Assembly: GCA_012719395.1 (NCBI GenBank)
Contig: JAAYAL010000080.1
Location: 1-36,561, forward strand
DNA: 36,561 bases
Origin: Gaiellales bacterium
GTDB lineage: Bacteria; Actinomycetota; Thermoleophilia; RBG-16-64-13
Reading direction: 5' to 3'
In this document: piece by piece, positions 1 to 8,049 of the stretch
Layout: the number at the start of each line of letters is the position of its first letter
Numbering within the stretch: position 1 is the first letter of the stretch
The notes under the pieces: model-generated
Databases searched by the model: none
What the model was told of the DNA's origin: nothing
The model's input: the letters and a program-made list of their open reading frames with translations, nothing else
Made by a program: the position numbers and the translations under genes

Positions 1-1583
1 CAGGCATAGGAGACAATGCTGCCGTCCGGGTCGACGGATGCGGTGCCGTCGAAGCTCACGGTGAGCGGGGCAGTGCCGCTGGTGGGGGTGGCCGTCATGG
101 CGGCCGTGGGTGCCTGGTTGCTTCCCGAGGCGGGCACGTTGAGCGCCAGCGAATAGGCACCCAGCGAACCGTAGTTCGAGTAGCCGGTCAAGGGATTCCC
201 TCTGCCTGTGCCGCTGACCGCCACGTAGAAGGTGCCTCCCGCCACGGTCTTGCTGAGAGATGCGGTGAGCAGGTCGGTTGGATTGGATGAAGCCACCACT
301 GCTCCTCTGGAGTTCCGCAGCTCAAGCTTGATGTCGAGGTTGGAACCGACGGCAAGGGGAGCGGCGCTCACGGACAGCGTGCCGGCTCCGCTGCTGACAG
401 AGAAGAAGTCCACGTCCCGCGTCCGGCCAATCACCCCGGACGCACTGAGTTGGCCGCTTCCGGCGAGCGCGCTGGCGGCCGAGATGCTGCCGCCGTGATC
501 ATCCGCCCGGTAAGGGATATGGGAACTGGTGGACAGGATGGCCAAGTCGTCCTCTTTGTTGTTGGCCAGCGAGTACTCTCCCTTGCTCCACTGGGTCAGG
601 TTCTTGTAGTAACCGGAGCCCATGATGGGCGCCCAGCCCGTATCACCCGAGCCGTGCCCCGAGTAGTACTCAACCCCCGAGGTGGTTCCGTCGTGGTAGA
701 GACCCAACGTGTGACCGTTCTCATGCGAGGCCGCCTCCGCCACGTACTTGCTCCCGTTGGGGCCCAGGTTCTCCGGGAACACCAGCGCCGGCTTGTAGTA
801 GTCACCCACGAAGTCGAACACGTTCACATAGGCGATGCCACCATAGTTGCCCATGTACTGTGATAGGGGACTGATGAGCACGCGCATGCCGTAGACGCGA
901 TCAGCGGAGCTGGAGCGGGTGATTCTATCCTCGCCCGGAAAGGCGGTGGTGACATCAACCGCGAAGGGAGCGTAGTCCTCAGCCACCCGCTGCCAGATCT
1001 CCTGGATGCGAACCCGCTCTTCGTTGCTGAACGTCTCCGGCGCACCGTCAATGTCGAAGGGCGGGCAGACAATGTCCGCTCCACTGTTGTACGAGTTCCA
1101 AGCACAGCCGCTCAATACGTGGCCGTCAAAATCCAGGTAGATGACCCGGTTGGCCCCCGGGAGGCTGTGCAGGAGAAAGGTGTCCGCGAGGGAGGCGGGC
1201 GTGTTGGCGAAGGAGAAGGCTCCCGCGGCAGCATCCGCCACAGCCGGATCGCCGGCCTCCGGCGCCGGATCCAGGTAGAACAGCCGGCCGTCGCGGTCCA
1301 CGGTGAGCGCACGATCCCAGAGCAGACGCTCGGAGAGCTCGGTAGCGCTGATGCCGTGAGCCTCGGCCACGCTGGGGAGCGCCGTGTCCAAGGAGTCGAT
1401 GGCCTCCCGGCCTGAGACGGGCGCACTCAGGGCCACGCCCGGTACCGCGCTCTTACCCGCAGGAGCGCGGCCGGTCGTCGCCCCGGCCTGCGCCGCCATG
1501 AGCCCGAACATGACGTAGCCGACGACGGTGAGCGTCACGAGCGCCCGCATGTGCCGGGGTAGACCTGCTTTGGTGCTTCTCAT
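1..1583 (-). CDS. Secreted HExxH zinc metalloprotease with PPC and PKD domains, C-terminus cut by window edge
   Basis: About 527 codons are visible and the protein runs off the left edge. The ATG at 1583 follows a GGAGG 8 bases upstream; two earlier ATGs (1597, 1588) hit a stop at once. Residues 1-34 form a Sec signal peptide: basic start, hydrophobic core, probable cleavage after AQA near residue 33. A propeptide-like stretch follows, then a catalytic region opening with IYLDFDG near residue 145. Residues 287-298 read HENGHTLGLYHD, a metzincin-type HExxHxxGxxHD zinc site with Glu288 as catalytic base. A pre-peptidase C-terminal (PPC) beta domain lies around 365-480, and a PKD repeat begins near 490 (APTAAMTATPTSGTAPLTV). 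The protein is predicted to be exported and to degrade extracellular protein. The substrate is unknown. It is divergent from the next gene, which is also a zinc peptidase. Confidence 0.85.
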   Translation of the reverse strand, partial: MRSTKAGLPRHMRALVTLTVVGYVMFGLMAAQAGATTGRAPAGKSAVPGVALSAPVSGREAIDSLDTALPSVAEAHGISATELSERLLWDRALTVDRDGRLFYLDPAPEAGDPAVADAAAGAFSFANTPASLADTFLLHSLPGANRVIYLDFDGHVLSGCAWNSYNSGADIVCPPFDIDGAPETFSNEERVRIQEIWQRVAEDYAPFAVDVTTAFPGEDRITRSSSADRVYGMRVLISPLSQYMGNYGGIAYVNVFDFVGDYYKPALVFPENLGPNGSKYVAEAASHENGHTLGLYHDGTTSGVEYYSGHGSGDTGWAPIMGSGYYKNLTQWSKGEYSLANNKEDDLAILSTSSHIPYRADDHGGSISAASALAGSGQLSASGVIGRTRDVDFFSVSSGAGTLSVSAAPLAVGSNLDIKLELRNSRGAVVASSNPTDLLTASLSKTVAGGTFYVAVSGTGRGNPLTGYSNYGSLGAYSLALNVPASGSNQAPTAAMTATPTSGTAPLTVSFDGTASVDPDGSIVSYA

Positions 1584-1799
1584 GCCATTCCCTCCATGAA
1601 CATCATCCCGGGGTTCGCCATGCATTGGGCATCCGTCCTCTACTCATTTCTTCGCCCTTGGCACCCTCTCGGTCCAACAACGAAGCATCGCGCCTGAGGT
1701 TACGTACATCCACCGGTGGCCGGATGCTGCCACCGCGGTATGATCGAACCAAACATCGAAAATATCTCGCACGGCAAGGTCGCCAAAACGGAGGGTAGC

Positions 1800-2657
1800 A
1801 TGCGTTGGTCGGGAAGGCGGCGGAGCGGTAACGTACAGGACCGCCGCGGCTCAGGCACCGTAGGCACCGGTCAGGGCTTGGCCGTCGGCGGCGGTGTGAT
1901 AGGCATCATCATCGCCATCATCATCTTCCTCCTGGGTGGCGACCCGGGCTCCATATTCACACAGGGCCAGGAAGGCGCCGGTCCTTCCACCACGTTGGCC
2001 GGAAGCGTAGCAGAGGATGAAGCCGCCCAGTTCGTGTCCGTGGTCCTCGCCACCACGGAGGACGTGTGGACCCCACAGTTCGAGCAGATGGGACGCACCT
2101 ACGACAAACCGATCCTGGTGCTGTTCTCGGGCAGCGTGGCCACGCCGGGCGGTGCGGCCACCTCGGCCACCGGCCCCTTCTACTCCCCCCAGGACGAGAG
2201 CATCTACATAGACCTCGCCTTCTTCGATGAGCTCAGCCGCCGCTTCGGCGCGCCCGGCGATTTCGCCCAGGCCTACGTCATCGCCCATGAGGTGGGACAC
2301 CACATCCAGTATCAACTGGGCATCCTGGAGCAGGTGTCGTCGCTGCAACGCCAGGTCGGCCAGGCGAAGTCCAATGACCTCTCTGTCCGTCTGGAACTGC
2401 AGGCCGATTTCCTCGCCGGCGTATGGGCTCACTACGCCGAGCGCTCGCTGGACGTGGTGGAACCGGGGGACATCGACGAAGCTCTGGCGGCGGCCGGTGC
2501 CGTCGGCGACGACCGTATCCAGCAGCAGGCGCAGGGCTATGTAGTGCCGGACTCCTTCACGCACGGCACGTCGGCCCAACGCGCCCGCTGGTTCCGCCTG
2601 GGTTACGAGACCGGAGACCTCTCCCAGGGAAACACCTTCGCGGCCGAGAGTCTCTGA
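1800..2657 (+). CDS. ypfJ: YpfJ/KPN_02809-type putative neutral zinc metallopeptidase
   Basis: This is a 285-residue membrane-anchored protein of the Zn_peptidase (YpfJ) family, whose physiological substrate is unknown. The start is ATG 1800, not the upstream in-frame ATGs, because GGAGGG sits 5-10 bases before it and the protein then begins MRWSGRRRSGNV, the usual basic N-terminus of this family. A single hydrophobic segment (about residues 27-47, rich in Gly and Ile) should anchor it with the catalytic domain outside. The zinc site is HEVGHH at residues 163-168, with Glu164 as base. The family's third ligand is Glu199 in ELQADFLAGVWA. Length matches the family (about 280-300). A TATGAT hexamer at 1739-1744 could be a -10 box, but no -35 accompanies it. 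Confidence 0.88.
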   Translation: MRWSGRRRSGNVQDRRGSGTVGTGQGLAVGGGVIGIIIAIIIFLLGGDPGSIFTQGQEGAGPSTTLAGSVAEDEAAQFVSVVLATTEDVWTPQFEQMGRTYDKPILVLFSGSVATPGGAATSATGPFYSPQDESIYIDLAFFDELSRRFGAPGDFAQAYVIAHEVGHHIQYQLGILEQVSSLQRQVGQAKSNDLSVRLELQADFLAGVWAHYAERSLDVVEPGDIDEALAAAGAVGDDRIQQQAQGYVVPDSFTHGTSAQRARWFRLGYETGDLSQGNTFAAESL

Positions 2658-2704
2658 CTGCGGCGCGCTCGTCCCCTCCGGCGGCGCAGCGGGAAGAAGC
2701 CAAA

Positions 2705-2722
2705 ACCGGTATCGGGACCGGT
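2705..2722 (-). terminator. Probable intrinsic terminator of the amino-sugar/guaD operon
   Basis: Read on the minus strand, directly after the guaD stop codon, ACCGGT, a 6-base loop and a second ACCGGT form a 6-bp GC-rich hairpin, followed by TTTTGG. Hairpin plus a short T-run placed right after the stop fits an intrinsic terminator. On the plus strand it also lies downstream of the convergent peptidase gene. The stem is short, so efficiency is uncertain. Confidence 0.5.
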
Positions 2723-2723
2723 C

Positions 2724-3194
2724 TCAGTACTCAGTCCTGCCGGGGAGAGCCGCCCACTCCTCCAGCACAGCACGCGCTCCCTCCACGGGGAGCGCCACGC
2801 AGGGCAGGGACCGCTGGGGCTTCGGCAGCCGTAGCTCCTGGTAGAGAAAGCGGTCATCGAAGCCCGCGGCAGCCGCGTCGGCCGAGGTGGTGGCGTAGTA
2901 GACCATCGAGACCCGCGCCCAGTAGGCCGCCGCCAGGCACATGGGGCAGGGCTCGCAATTGGCGTAGATCACTGCCCCCTCAAGCGAGAACGTGCCCAGT
3001 GCGCGACAGGCGGCGCGGATGGCCATCACCTCGGCATGGGCCGTGGGGTCGTTGAGGCTGGTGACCTGATTCCACCCTTCCGCCACCACTCTTCCGTCCT
3101 TGACAATGACCGCGGCGAAGGGACCTCCCTCCCCCTCCAGCATCTTCTGCCTGCTCAGGGCCACCGCGCGGCGCATGTGCTCCTTGTGCGTCAT
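2724..3194 (-). CDS. guaD: Guanine deaminase (GuaD, cytidine-deaminase fold)
   Basis: The protein is predicted to hydrolyse guanine to xanthine and ammonia in the cytosol (purine salvage or catabolism). It has 156 residues, the length of Bacillus subtilis GuaD, and aligns with it from memory over the whole chain. Zinc ligands are His53 (TAHAEV) and Cys83 and Cys86 (EPCPMC), with Glu55 as proton shuttle. The conserved FDD and the C-terminal EY are present; in the domain-swapped Bacillus enzyme the tail of one subunit caps the active site of the other. Its ATG overlaps the stop of the upstream gene as ATGA, so translation is coupled. It is the last gene of a five-gene minus-strand operon. A tRNA adenosine deaminase (TadA) is the alternative, but the C-terminal half is GuaD-like. 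Confidence 0.88.
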   Translation of the reverse strand: MTHKEHMRRAVALSRQKMLEGEGGPFAAVIVKDGRVVAEGWNQVTSLNDPTAHAEVMAIRAACRALGTFSLEGAVIYANCEPCPMCLAAAYWARVSMVYYATTSADAAAAGFDDRFLYQELRLPKPQRSLPCVALPVEGARAVLEEWAALPGRTEY

Positions 3195-4156
3195 TCGAAC
3201 TCGTCCGACTCGGCGGCGGTGTAGAAGAGGTAAAGGTCCTCTCCCTGCAGTACGTGCTGCTCAGTGGACAGCAGGTAATCTTCGGCCCGCTCCCGCAAGG
3301 TAATGGCCGACTGCTCCATCTCCTGCAGCTGTCCCGCCACCCCACAACACCGCAGGAGCTCCTTCGCCTCACGAAACAGATACTCGCTGCCGAAGAGAAG
3401 CACGGCCTCATCAAATATCTTGCACGCCACCATCTTCTTGAAGGTGTTGAACTCGGATTGCTCCCGCAGGCGCGACAGGCGTTTGATCACGTAGTCGATC
3501 TCCTCGCGAAATGCCGGATTGATCAGATAGCGGTACTTCTTCTCGTAGATGGAGTCGTCCAGCCGCGCAATCAGCTCCTCCGGCGCGTCCTCCTCCACGA
3601 TGGTCACGATGTCGAGGTCAGAACCACGCACCATGCTGCCGGTGCTGCGCTCAGGACGCGGGACGTCATGGGCCATCTCATACACAATGTCCCCGGCCAC
3701 CACGATGCAGAACGGGGGCTCGCCGCAGGTCCCCGCCGCGTGCCGGGAGCCGACGGTGGTGGCCACCCCACGCGCCATGTCCAGCTTGCGACGGCTGACC
3801 TCCTCGATGTGCGCGCGCAACTCCTGTGCCCGCCGCTCCAGCGCCGCTTCCTGCTCGGCCAGAGCCACCACCGTGTAGGTCAGGAACTCGCGCAGGATGG
3901 AAGGAGAGAGCCTGGCATAGCCTTCCACCCTCTGATCCAGCCGCAGGTAACGCCTCCCCACCCGGCGCACCGCCACCCACGGCGACAGTGTGCAGGCCTT
4001 CCACTGAGCAAAGGCATCGTCCCCCACCGCCGCGCCCAGCTCGGCCCCGGTCAGAGGGCCGTGTTGCCCCAGAGCACGGATCACCCTCTGTTCCGCCGCG
4101 GCCGGCGACCGCGTACCAGCAGGTTCGGCCGGCCATCCCGCTCCAGGCGCTCCCAC
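3191..4156 (-). CDS. Unknown protein: winged-helix-like N-terminus, coiled coil, nucleotidyltransferase-like domain
   Basis: I do not recognise a named family for this 321-residue protein. Residues about 20-80 look like a winged helix (EQRVIRALGQHGPLTGAEL followed by a basic wing). Residues about 95-128 are Glu/Arg/Ala-rich and helical, probably a coiled coil. Residues 177-186 (RGSDLDIVTI) resemble the GS-x-D-x-D motif of Pol-beta-type nucleotidyltransferases, with Asp180 and Asp182 as candidate metal ligands. A helical C-terminal third follows. The start is GTG 4156, 7 bases after the stop of the nagB-like gene, with GAGG overlapping that stop. Its own stop overlaps the guaD start. Tight coupling on both sides suggests a role linked to amino-sugar or purine metabolism, but no function can be assigned. 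Confidence 0.7.
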   Translation of the reverse strand: MGAPGAGWPAEPAGTRSPAAAEQRVIRALGQHGPLTGAELGAAVGDDAFAQWKACTLSPWVAVRRVGRRYLRLDQRVEGYARLSPSILREFLTYTVVALAEQEAALERRAQELRAHIEEVSRRKLDMARGVATTVGSRHAAGTCGEPPFCIVVAGDIVYEMAHDVPRPERSTGSMVRGSDLDIVTIVEEDAPEELIARLDDSIYEKKYRYLINPAFREEIDYVIKRLSRLREQSEFNTFKKMVACKIFDEAVLLFGSEYLFREAKELLRCCGVAGQLQEMEQSAITLRERAEDYLLSTEQHVLQGEDLYLFYTAAESDEFE

Positions 4157-4163
4157 GGTCGAG

Positions 4164-5186
4164 CTACCTCAAGCGCCCACTGTCGGGGTCGCGGGCGAAC
4201 ACCACGTCCGCCACGCGGGGGTAGGGCAGATGGCGCATATCGATGATCTCGCAGCCCCGTGCTTCCACTTCAGCCCGCCGCGCGAGGACATCAATCGCCG
4301 CGGCCTCATCCAGGACGTAGATCAGCGTGCCTCCGCGCTGCACCAGATTCCGGCCGTAGCTGATGGGCACGTCGCAGCTGATATCACCCAAGATAGACTC
4401 CGCCACCGGGCCGGTCTTCCGGCTGCCGTTTGCCAGCAGCACCACGGTTCCCGCTTGGTACACGAGCTCGGCCCCCATGGAGATGGCGTAGAGCGGGCTC
4501 TCCTCCCGGCAGGAGAAGTGCCCATCATGGACCGCGTTGTCCACCGTGTTGTCATCCAGCTTGACCAGCAGCACGCGATTTCCCTGAAAGGGGATGCCGC
4601 TCTCGTGGAAGGCCACATGGCCCCTGCCCCCCACTCCCACCACGTGGAGGTCAATGCCGCCGGCAGCGAAGATCTTCTTCTCGTACGCCTCGAGCACTCC
4701 CTCCTTGATGGTGCGCAACACACCACCGGCGTTGTCCTTTATTACCACGGCCTTGCCTCTGCCCGTGCCCTGCAGCTCGTATTCGGCGGGGCGATCCCTG
4801 AGCGCCTCCACCAGCTCTCCCTGGTCCACCAGGGTCCCCCAGGGCACACTGGTCTCCAGGAACTTGTCCTTCAGCAACCCGAACAGCTCGGTCACCATGA
4901 AGTAGCTGTACGATTCGCAGTGGAGCCCCCGCTGCTGCGCGTTCTCCCCAGGCAGGCCCACATACTCATCAAGGTTGAAGGTCCGTACCCGCCGGGGATC
5001 CACGCGGCCGTCGTTGAAGACCTTGGCCAAGTGTTTGTAGAGACCGGTGGGCGAGTTGCCGGTAGCCAGGCCCAGCACGTACTCATCCTTGACGGCCTGC
5101 TTCTCCTTGATGTCCGCCTCCACGATGTCGGCGGCCACCTTGCTCATCTGATCGAAATCCGTTGTCACGTAAATGCGAAACGGCAT
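4164..5186 (-). CDS. NagB-like glucosamine-6-phosphate deaminase/isomerase with a long insert and altered active site
   Basis: The protein has 340 residues, against about 240-270 for typical NagB, which interconverts glucosamine-6-phosphate with fructose-6-phosphate and ammonia. Family motifs are present: GLATGNSPTGLY (39-50, phosphate loop), FNLDEYVGLP (70-79, catalytic Asp73, equivalent to Asp72) and GVGGRGHVAFHE (184-195). In the last motif the usual sequence is G-G-x-D-G-H-x-A-F-N-E. The His (190) and Glu (195) are kept, but the Asp equivalent to E. coli Asp141 is Arg188. About 50 extra residues (roughly 115-170) sit before this motif. The gene lies directly downstream of glmM, which suggests UDP-GlcNAc synthesis rather than catabolism. 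It may have a divergent activity. The ATG at 5186 follows GAGG in AGCTGAGGAGGCCCC. Confidence 0.82.
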   Translation of the reverse strand: MPFRIYVTTDFDQMSKVAADIVEADIKEKQAVKDEYVLGLATGNSPTGLYKHLAKVFNDGRVDPRRVRTFNLDEYVGLPGENAQQRGLHCESYSYFMVTELFGLLKDKFLETSVPWGTLVDQGELVEALRDRPAEYELQGTGRGKAVVIKDNAGGVLRTIKEGVLEAYEKKIFAAGGIDLHVVGVGGRGHVAFHESGIPFQGNRVLLVKLDDNTVDNAVHDGHFSCREESPLYAISMGAELVYQAGTVVLLANGSRKTGPVAESILGDISCDVPISYGRNLVQRGGTLIYVLDEAAAIDVLARRAEVEARGCEIIDMRHLPYPRVADVVFARDPDSGRLR

Positions 5187-5237
5187 GGGGCCTCCTCAGC
5201 TCGCCCTGTCCTCTCGTCCGACGCCGTCCGGCGAGCC

Positions 5238-6587
5238 TCAGCCTATGACCGCCCTGACCACTTCCGCCACCCGGTGCACACACACCTCAGTCAGTTCCTT
5301 CGTGGGACCTTCCACCATCACCCGACACATGTTCTGGGTGCCCGAGTACCGCACTAGAACGCGGCCCTGGCCCTTCAGTTCCGCCTCCACTTCAGAGACG
5401 ACCCGTGCAATCTCCGGCACGGCGGTGACCTCCGGCTTGCTCTTCACATCCACGTTGACGAGCTTCTGCGGGAACACCTTCATCAAACCTGCCAACTCCG
5501 AAAGCGGCCGCCCGGTCTTGAGCATGGCGGCGATGAGCTGAAGGGCGGTGAGGATACCGTCCCCCGTGGTGTGGTGATCCAGGAAGATCATGTGCCCGGA
5601 ATCCTCGCCGCCGATGACAGCGCCCAACCGCTGCATGTCTTCCAGTACGTAGCGGTCGCCTACCTTGGAGGCGTGGTGCCGGAAGCCGTATTCCCGGCAG
5701 GCCACCGACAGCCCCATGTTGCTCATGATGGTGCTGACCAGCAGGTCGTTCTTGAGTTTGCCCTCGTCTTTGAGCATACGAGCGCAGATGATGAGGATCT
5801 GGTCGCCGGTGATCTCATTGCCTTTCTCGTCAATGGCGATGAGCCGGTCGCCGTCACCGTCGAAGGCCAGCCCCACGGCCGCTCCCGTCTCCACCACCGT
5901 CCGCCGCAGATCCTCAGTGTGCTGCGAACCACAGTCGAGGTTGATGTTGAGCCCATCCGGCGTGTTGTGGATGACGGTGAGATCCGCCCCCAGCTCGGTG
6001 AAGGCCTCCGGTGCCACTTTGTAGGTTGCGCCATTGGCCGCGTCCATGGCCACCTTCAAGCCTTCCATGGAGAGACTGCGGGGGAAAGTGTTCTTCAGGA
6101 AGACGATATACCGGCCGAGAGCGTCCTCCATGCGGTATGCGCGGCCCATGTCGTGAGGAGGCGGCACCATGTTGGGCAGGTTCCCGCCCAGGACGAGCTC
6201 CTCGATCTCCGCTTCCTGCTGATCCGAGAGCTTGAAGCCCGTCCCGGAGAAGATCTTGATGCCGTTGTCCTGGTAGGGATTGTGCGAGGCGGAGACCACG
6301 AAACCGGCATCGGCCCGCATGCCCTCCGTCACGTAGGCGATGCCCGGCGTGGGCAGGACGCCCACCAGATAGGGGACGCCGCCCATGGAGGTGACACCGG
6401 ACTCCAGCGCGCTCTCCAGCATGTAGCCGGAGATGCGCGTGTCCTTACCTATGATGACGCGGACCCGGTGATTGCGCTTCTTCAGCACATGAGTGACCGC
6501 TTGGCCCACGGCGAAGGCCATAGTGGCGTCCATGGGGTAGCGGTTGGCTTCGCCCCTGATCCCATCGGTCCCGAATAGCTGGCCCAT
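5238..6587 (-). CDS. glmM: Phosphoglucosamine mutase GlmM
   Basis: The enzyme converts glucosamine-6-phosphate to glucosamine-1-phosphate on the way to UDP-N-acetylglucosamine. It has 449 residues, the normal GlmM length. The ATG at 6587 is chosen over upstream in-frame starts because AGGAGA lies just upstream and the protein then begins MGQLFGTDGIRG, the GlmM signature. The phosphoserine loop is SASHNP (Ser101 is the phosphorylated residue). The metal loop is FDGDGDR, and the C-terminal phosphate-binding loop is RYSGTQNMCRVM. GlmM normally reads R-x-S-G-T-E-x-x-x-R-V-M; here Glu is Gln. It lies between the beta-helix gene (68 bases upstream) and the nagB-like gene (51 bases downstream), in one orientation. 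Confidence 0.93.
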   Translation of the reverse strand: MGQLFGTDGIRGEANRYPMDATMAFAVGQAVTHVLKKRNHRVRVIIGKDTRISGYMLESALESGVTSMGGVPYLVGVLPTPGIAYVTEGMRADAGFVVSASHNPYQDNGIKIFSGTGFKLSDQQEAEIEELVLGGNLPNMVPPPHDMGRAYRMEDALGRYIVFLKNTFPRSLSMEGLKVAMDAANGATYKVAPEAFTELGADLTVIHNTPDGLNINLDCGSQHTEDLRRTVVETGAAVGLAFDGDGDRLIAIDEKGNEITGDQILIICARMLKDEGKLKNDLLVSTIMSNMGLSVACREYGFRHHASKVGDRYVLEDMQRLGAVIGGEDSGHMIFLDHHTTGDGILTALQLIAAMLKTGRPLSELAGLMKVFPQKLVNVDVKSKPEVTAVPEIARVVSEVEAELKGQGRVLVRYSGTQNMCRVMVEGPTKELTEVCVHRVAEVVRAVIG

Positions 6588-6655
6588 CGGTATATCTCCT
6601 CTTCTTCCTACCCGCAGGCAGGGTCGCATATGCTGTGGCGTGGAGCGGGTTCTTC

Positions 6656-7870
6656 TCAGGAGGGTACGAGATCGCCCAAGGAGGGCAGTAGCGCACCGGC
6701 GCGTGCGCACATATCGTCAACGATGCCCTGCAGCCAGACCACCGCCGCGCCTGCCGCCTCGGGGGGCAGGCCTTGCACAGCGGCAACATAGCCTGCGTCC
6801 GCCCCGGCAGCCATGCTTTCCCGCAGGAGGTCAGGAGCCTCCACCTCACGCACAGAGTGCCGTTCCCTGAAGAGAACACATACCTCAGCGACGTGATCCT
6901 TCAACTCCCTCCTCAGCCCGTCGTCCGGCGAGACCTTCTCCACCATGGCCACCAGGCGCTTGGTGCGTTCCACAACGGCCGCGTTCAGGATCTCCAGCGC
7001 CCCCTCGTACACCAGCAGCCCCAATTCCTGCGCTTCAAAGAAGGGCCGCCGGATCTGCCGGTACCACTGCTCCAATGCCACCAGGTTGGCGAGATAGAGA
7101 AGGTTGTGACCCACCACCCGCGCCAGGCTCTTGTAGGCCTGTGGAGTGAAGGGGCGTTCCGTCCCTGGGTGAGCGGCGGAAATGACGAAGTGCCCGTCGG
7201 CCCGCACGTCATCGCGCAACACCGAGCCGGCCGCCACCACCGTCCCGTAGCCCACACGCACCGGTCCCACCGCGCCACCCTGTCCACCCAGGAAGATGGG
7301 AGGCTGGTTGAGCAGCACGCCCCGGGGCACGTCTCCGAAGAGCGACGCGGTGGTCTTGTTGCCGTCAGGCGTGAAGTTGAAGTGGACGTAGGAGCTGCCC
7401 ACCTCGCTGTGGTCTTTGCGGCTGGTGCCACCAGCCATGAGGCAGTCACAGAAGTTGATGAGGCTCCCCAGGGTCACGAAGGGGAAGAGGATGGTCTGCT
7501 TGAGGCCCACGCAGTGCGCTCCGTTGGCCTCTTCCTCCAAGAGTGTGCCTTCCCGCACCTGTGCACCCAAGCCCATGTTGGCCTTCTCCAGAAAGACGGA
7601 CTTCTTGAAGTAGCCAGCCTTGAGTTCCACCTGAGGTCCGAGACGGCAGCCGTCAAGAGTGACCGGCCCTTCCGCCCCCAGTCTGACCCCGGCCGACAGA
7701 ACGGTGGTGGCGCCGCAGATGCGGCACCCCGGATAGATCACCACCTCCCGACCGGAAACCCTCTCCGGGTCCACCTCCGGCCCAATGTCCAGACTGAGGG
7801 GGTTGGGAATGCTCACCCCCTTATCCATCAGCCGTAGCGCCGTGTCATATCCCCTGGGCATCACGTCCAT
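6656..7870 (-). CDS. Left-handed beta-helix (hexapeptide) protein, GlmU C-terminal-like
   Basis: The protein has 404 residues. Residues about 40-225 carry hexapeptide-type repeats with turns of the [LIV]-G-x-x-x-x kind, including SVFLEKANMGLGAQVREG and VGYGTVVAAGSVLRDDV. This is the left-handed parallel beta-helix of acyltransferases and of the GlmU acetyltransferase half. Residues about 235-404 are helical and of unknown role. There is no N-terminal Rossmann-type uridylyltransferase domain, so it cannot be a complete bifunctional GlmU. It is the first gene of the glmM/nagB-like operon, which makes an N-acetyltransferase on glucosamine-1-phosphate, or a sugar-nucleotide-binding role, plausible inferences. 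The ATG at 7870 has a weak GGGATGG upstream; ATG 7861 is an alternative. Confidence 0.75.
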   Translation of the reverse strand: MDVMPRGYDTALRLMDKGVSIPNPLSLDIGPEVDPERVSGREVVIYPGCRICGATTVLSAGVRLGAEGPVTLDGCRLGPQVELKAGYFKKSVFLEKANMGLGAQVREGTLLEEEANGAHCVGLKQTILFPFVTLGSLINFCDCLMAGGTSRKDHSEVGSSYVHFNFTPDGNKTTASLFGDVPRGVLLNQPPIFLGGQGGAVGPVRVGYGTVVAAGSVLRDDVRADGHFVISAAHPGTERPFTPQAYKSLARVVGHNLLYLANLVALEQWYRQIRRPFFEAQELGLLVYEGALEILNAAVVERTKRLVAMVEKVSPDDGLRRELKDHVAEVCVLFRERHSVREVEAPDLLRESMAAGADAGYVAAVQGLPPEAAGAAVVWLQGIVDDMCARAGALLPSLGDLVPS

Positions 7871-7954
7871 AGTCCATCCCTACTGCAGCCATCACGCTGG
7901 AAGGAAGCCCGGCGGGCGCCGGGCAACCGTCTTTCAGAGTCACTCAGCACGGGT

Positions 7955-7967
7955 ATCTTGTCAAGAT
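7955..7967. promoter_or_regulatory. 13-bp palindrome overlapping a TTGACA element upstream of the amino-sugar operon
   Basis: ATCTTG-T-CAAGAT is a perfect inverted repeat with a single central base. On the minus strand its centre reads TTGACA, a perfect -35 hexamer for the operon that starts at 7870. No convincing -10 follows at 16-18 bases, so it may be an operator or an ECF-type promoter element instead. Confidence 0.3.
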
Positions 7968-8049
7968 GAGCTGCCGAGGGCCCCGGAGTCACCCTGCAAC
8001 CGTGACCGGGGCTTGAGCCAGACGGGCAAGCGCGCGTGCGCTCCTCACC

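Noticed and set aside
1739-1744. TATGAT as a promoter -10 for the YpfJ-type gene
   Set aside because: No -35-like hexamer lies 15-19 bases upstream, so it is mentioned only in the gene entry.
4230-5357. 375-codon plus-strand open frame
   Set aside because: It is antisense to the NagB-like gene and the glmM end; the composition is typical of a shadow frame.
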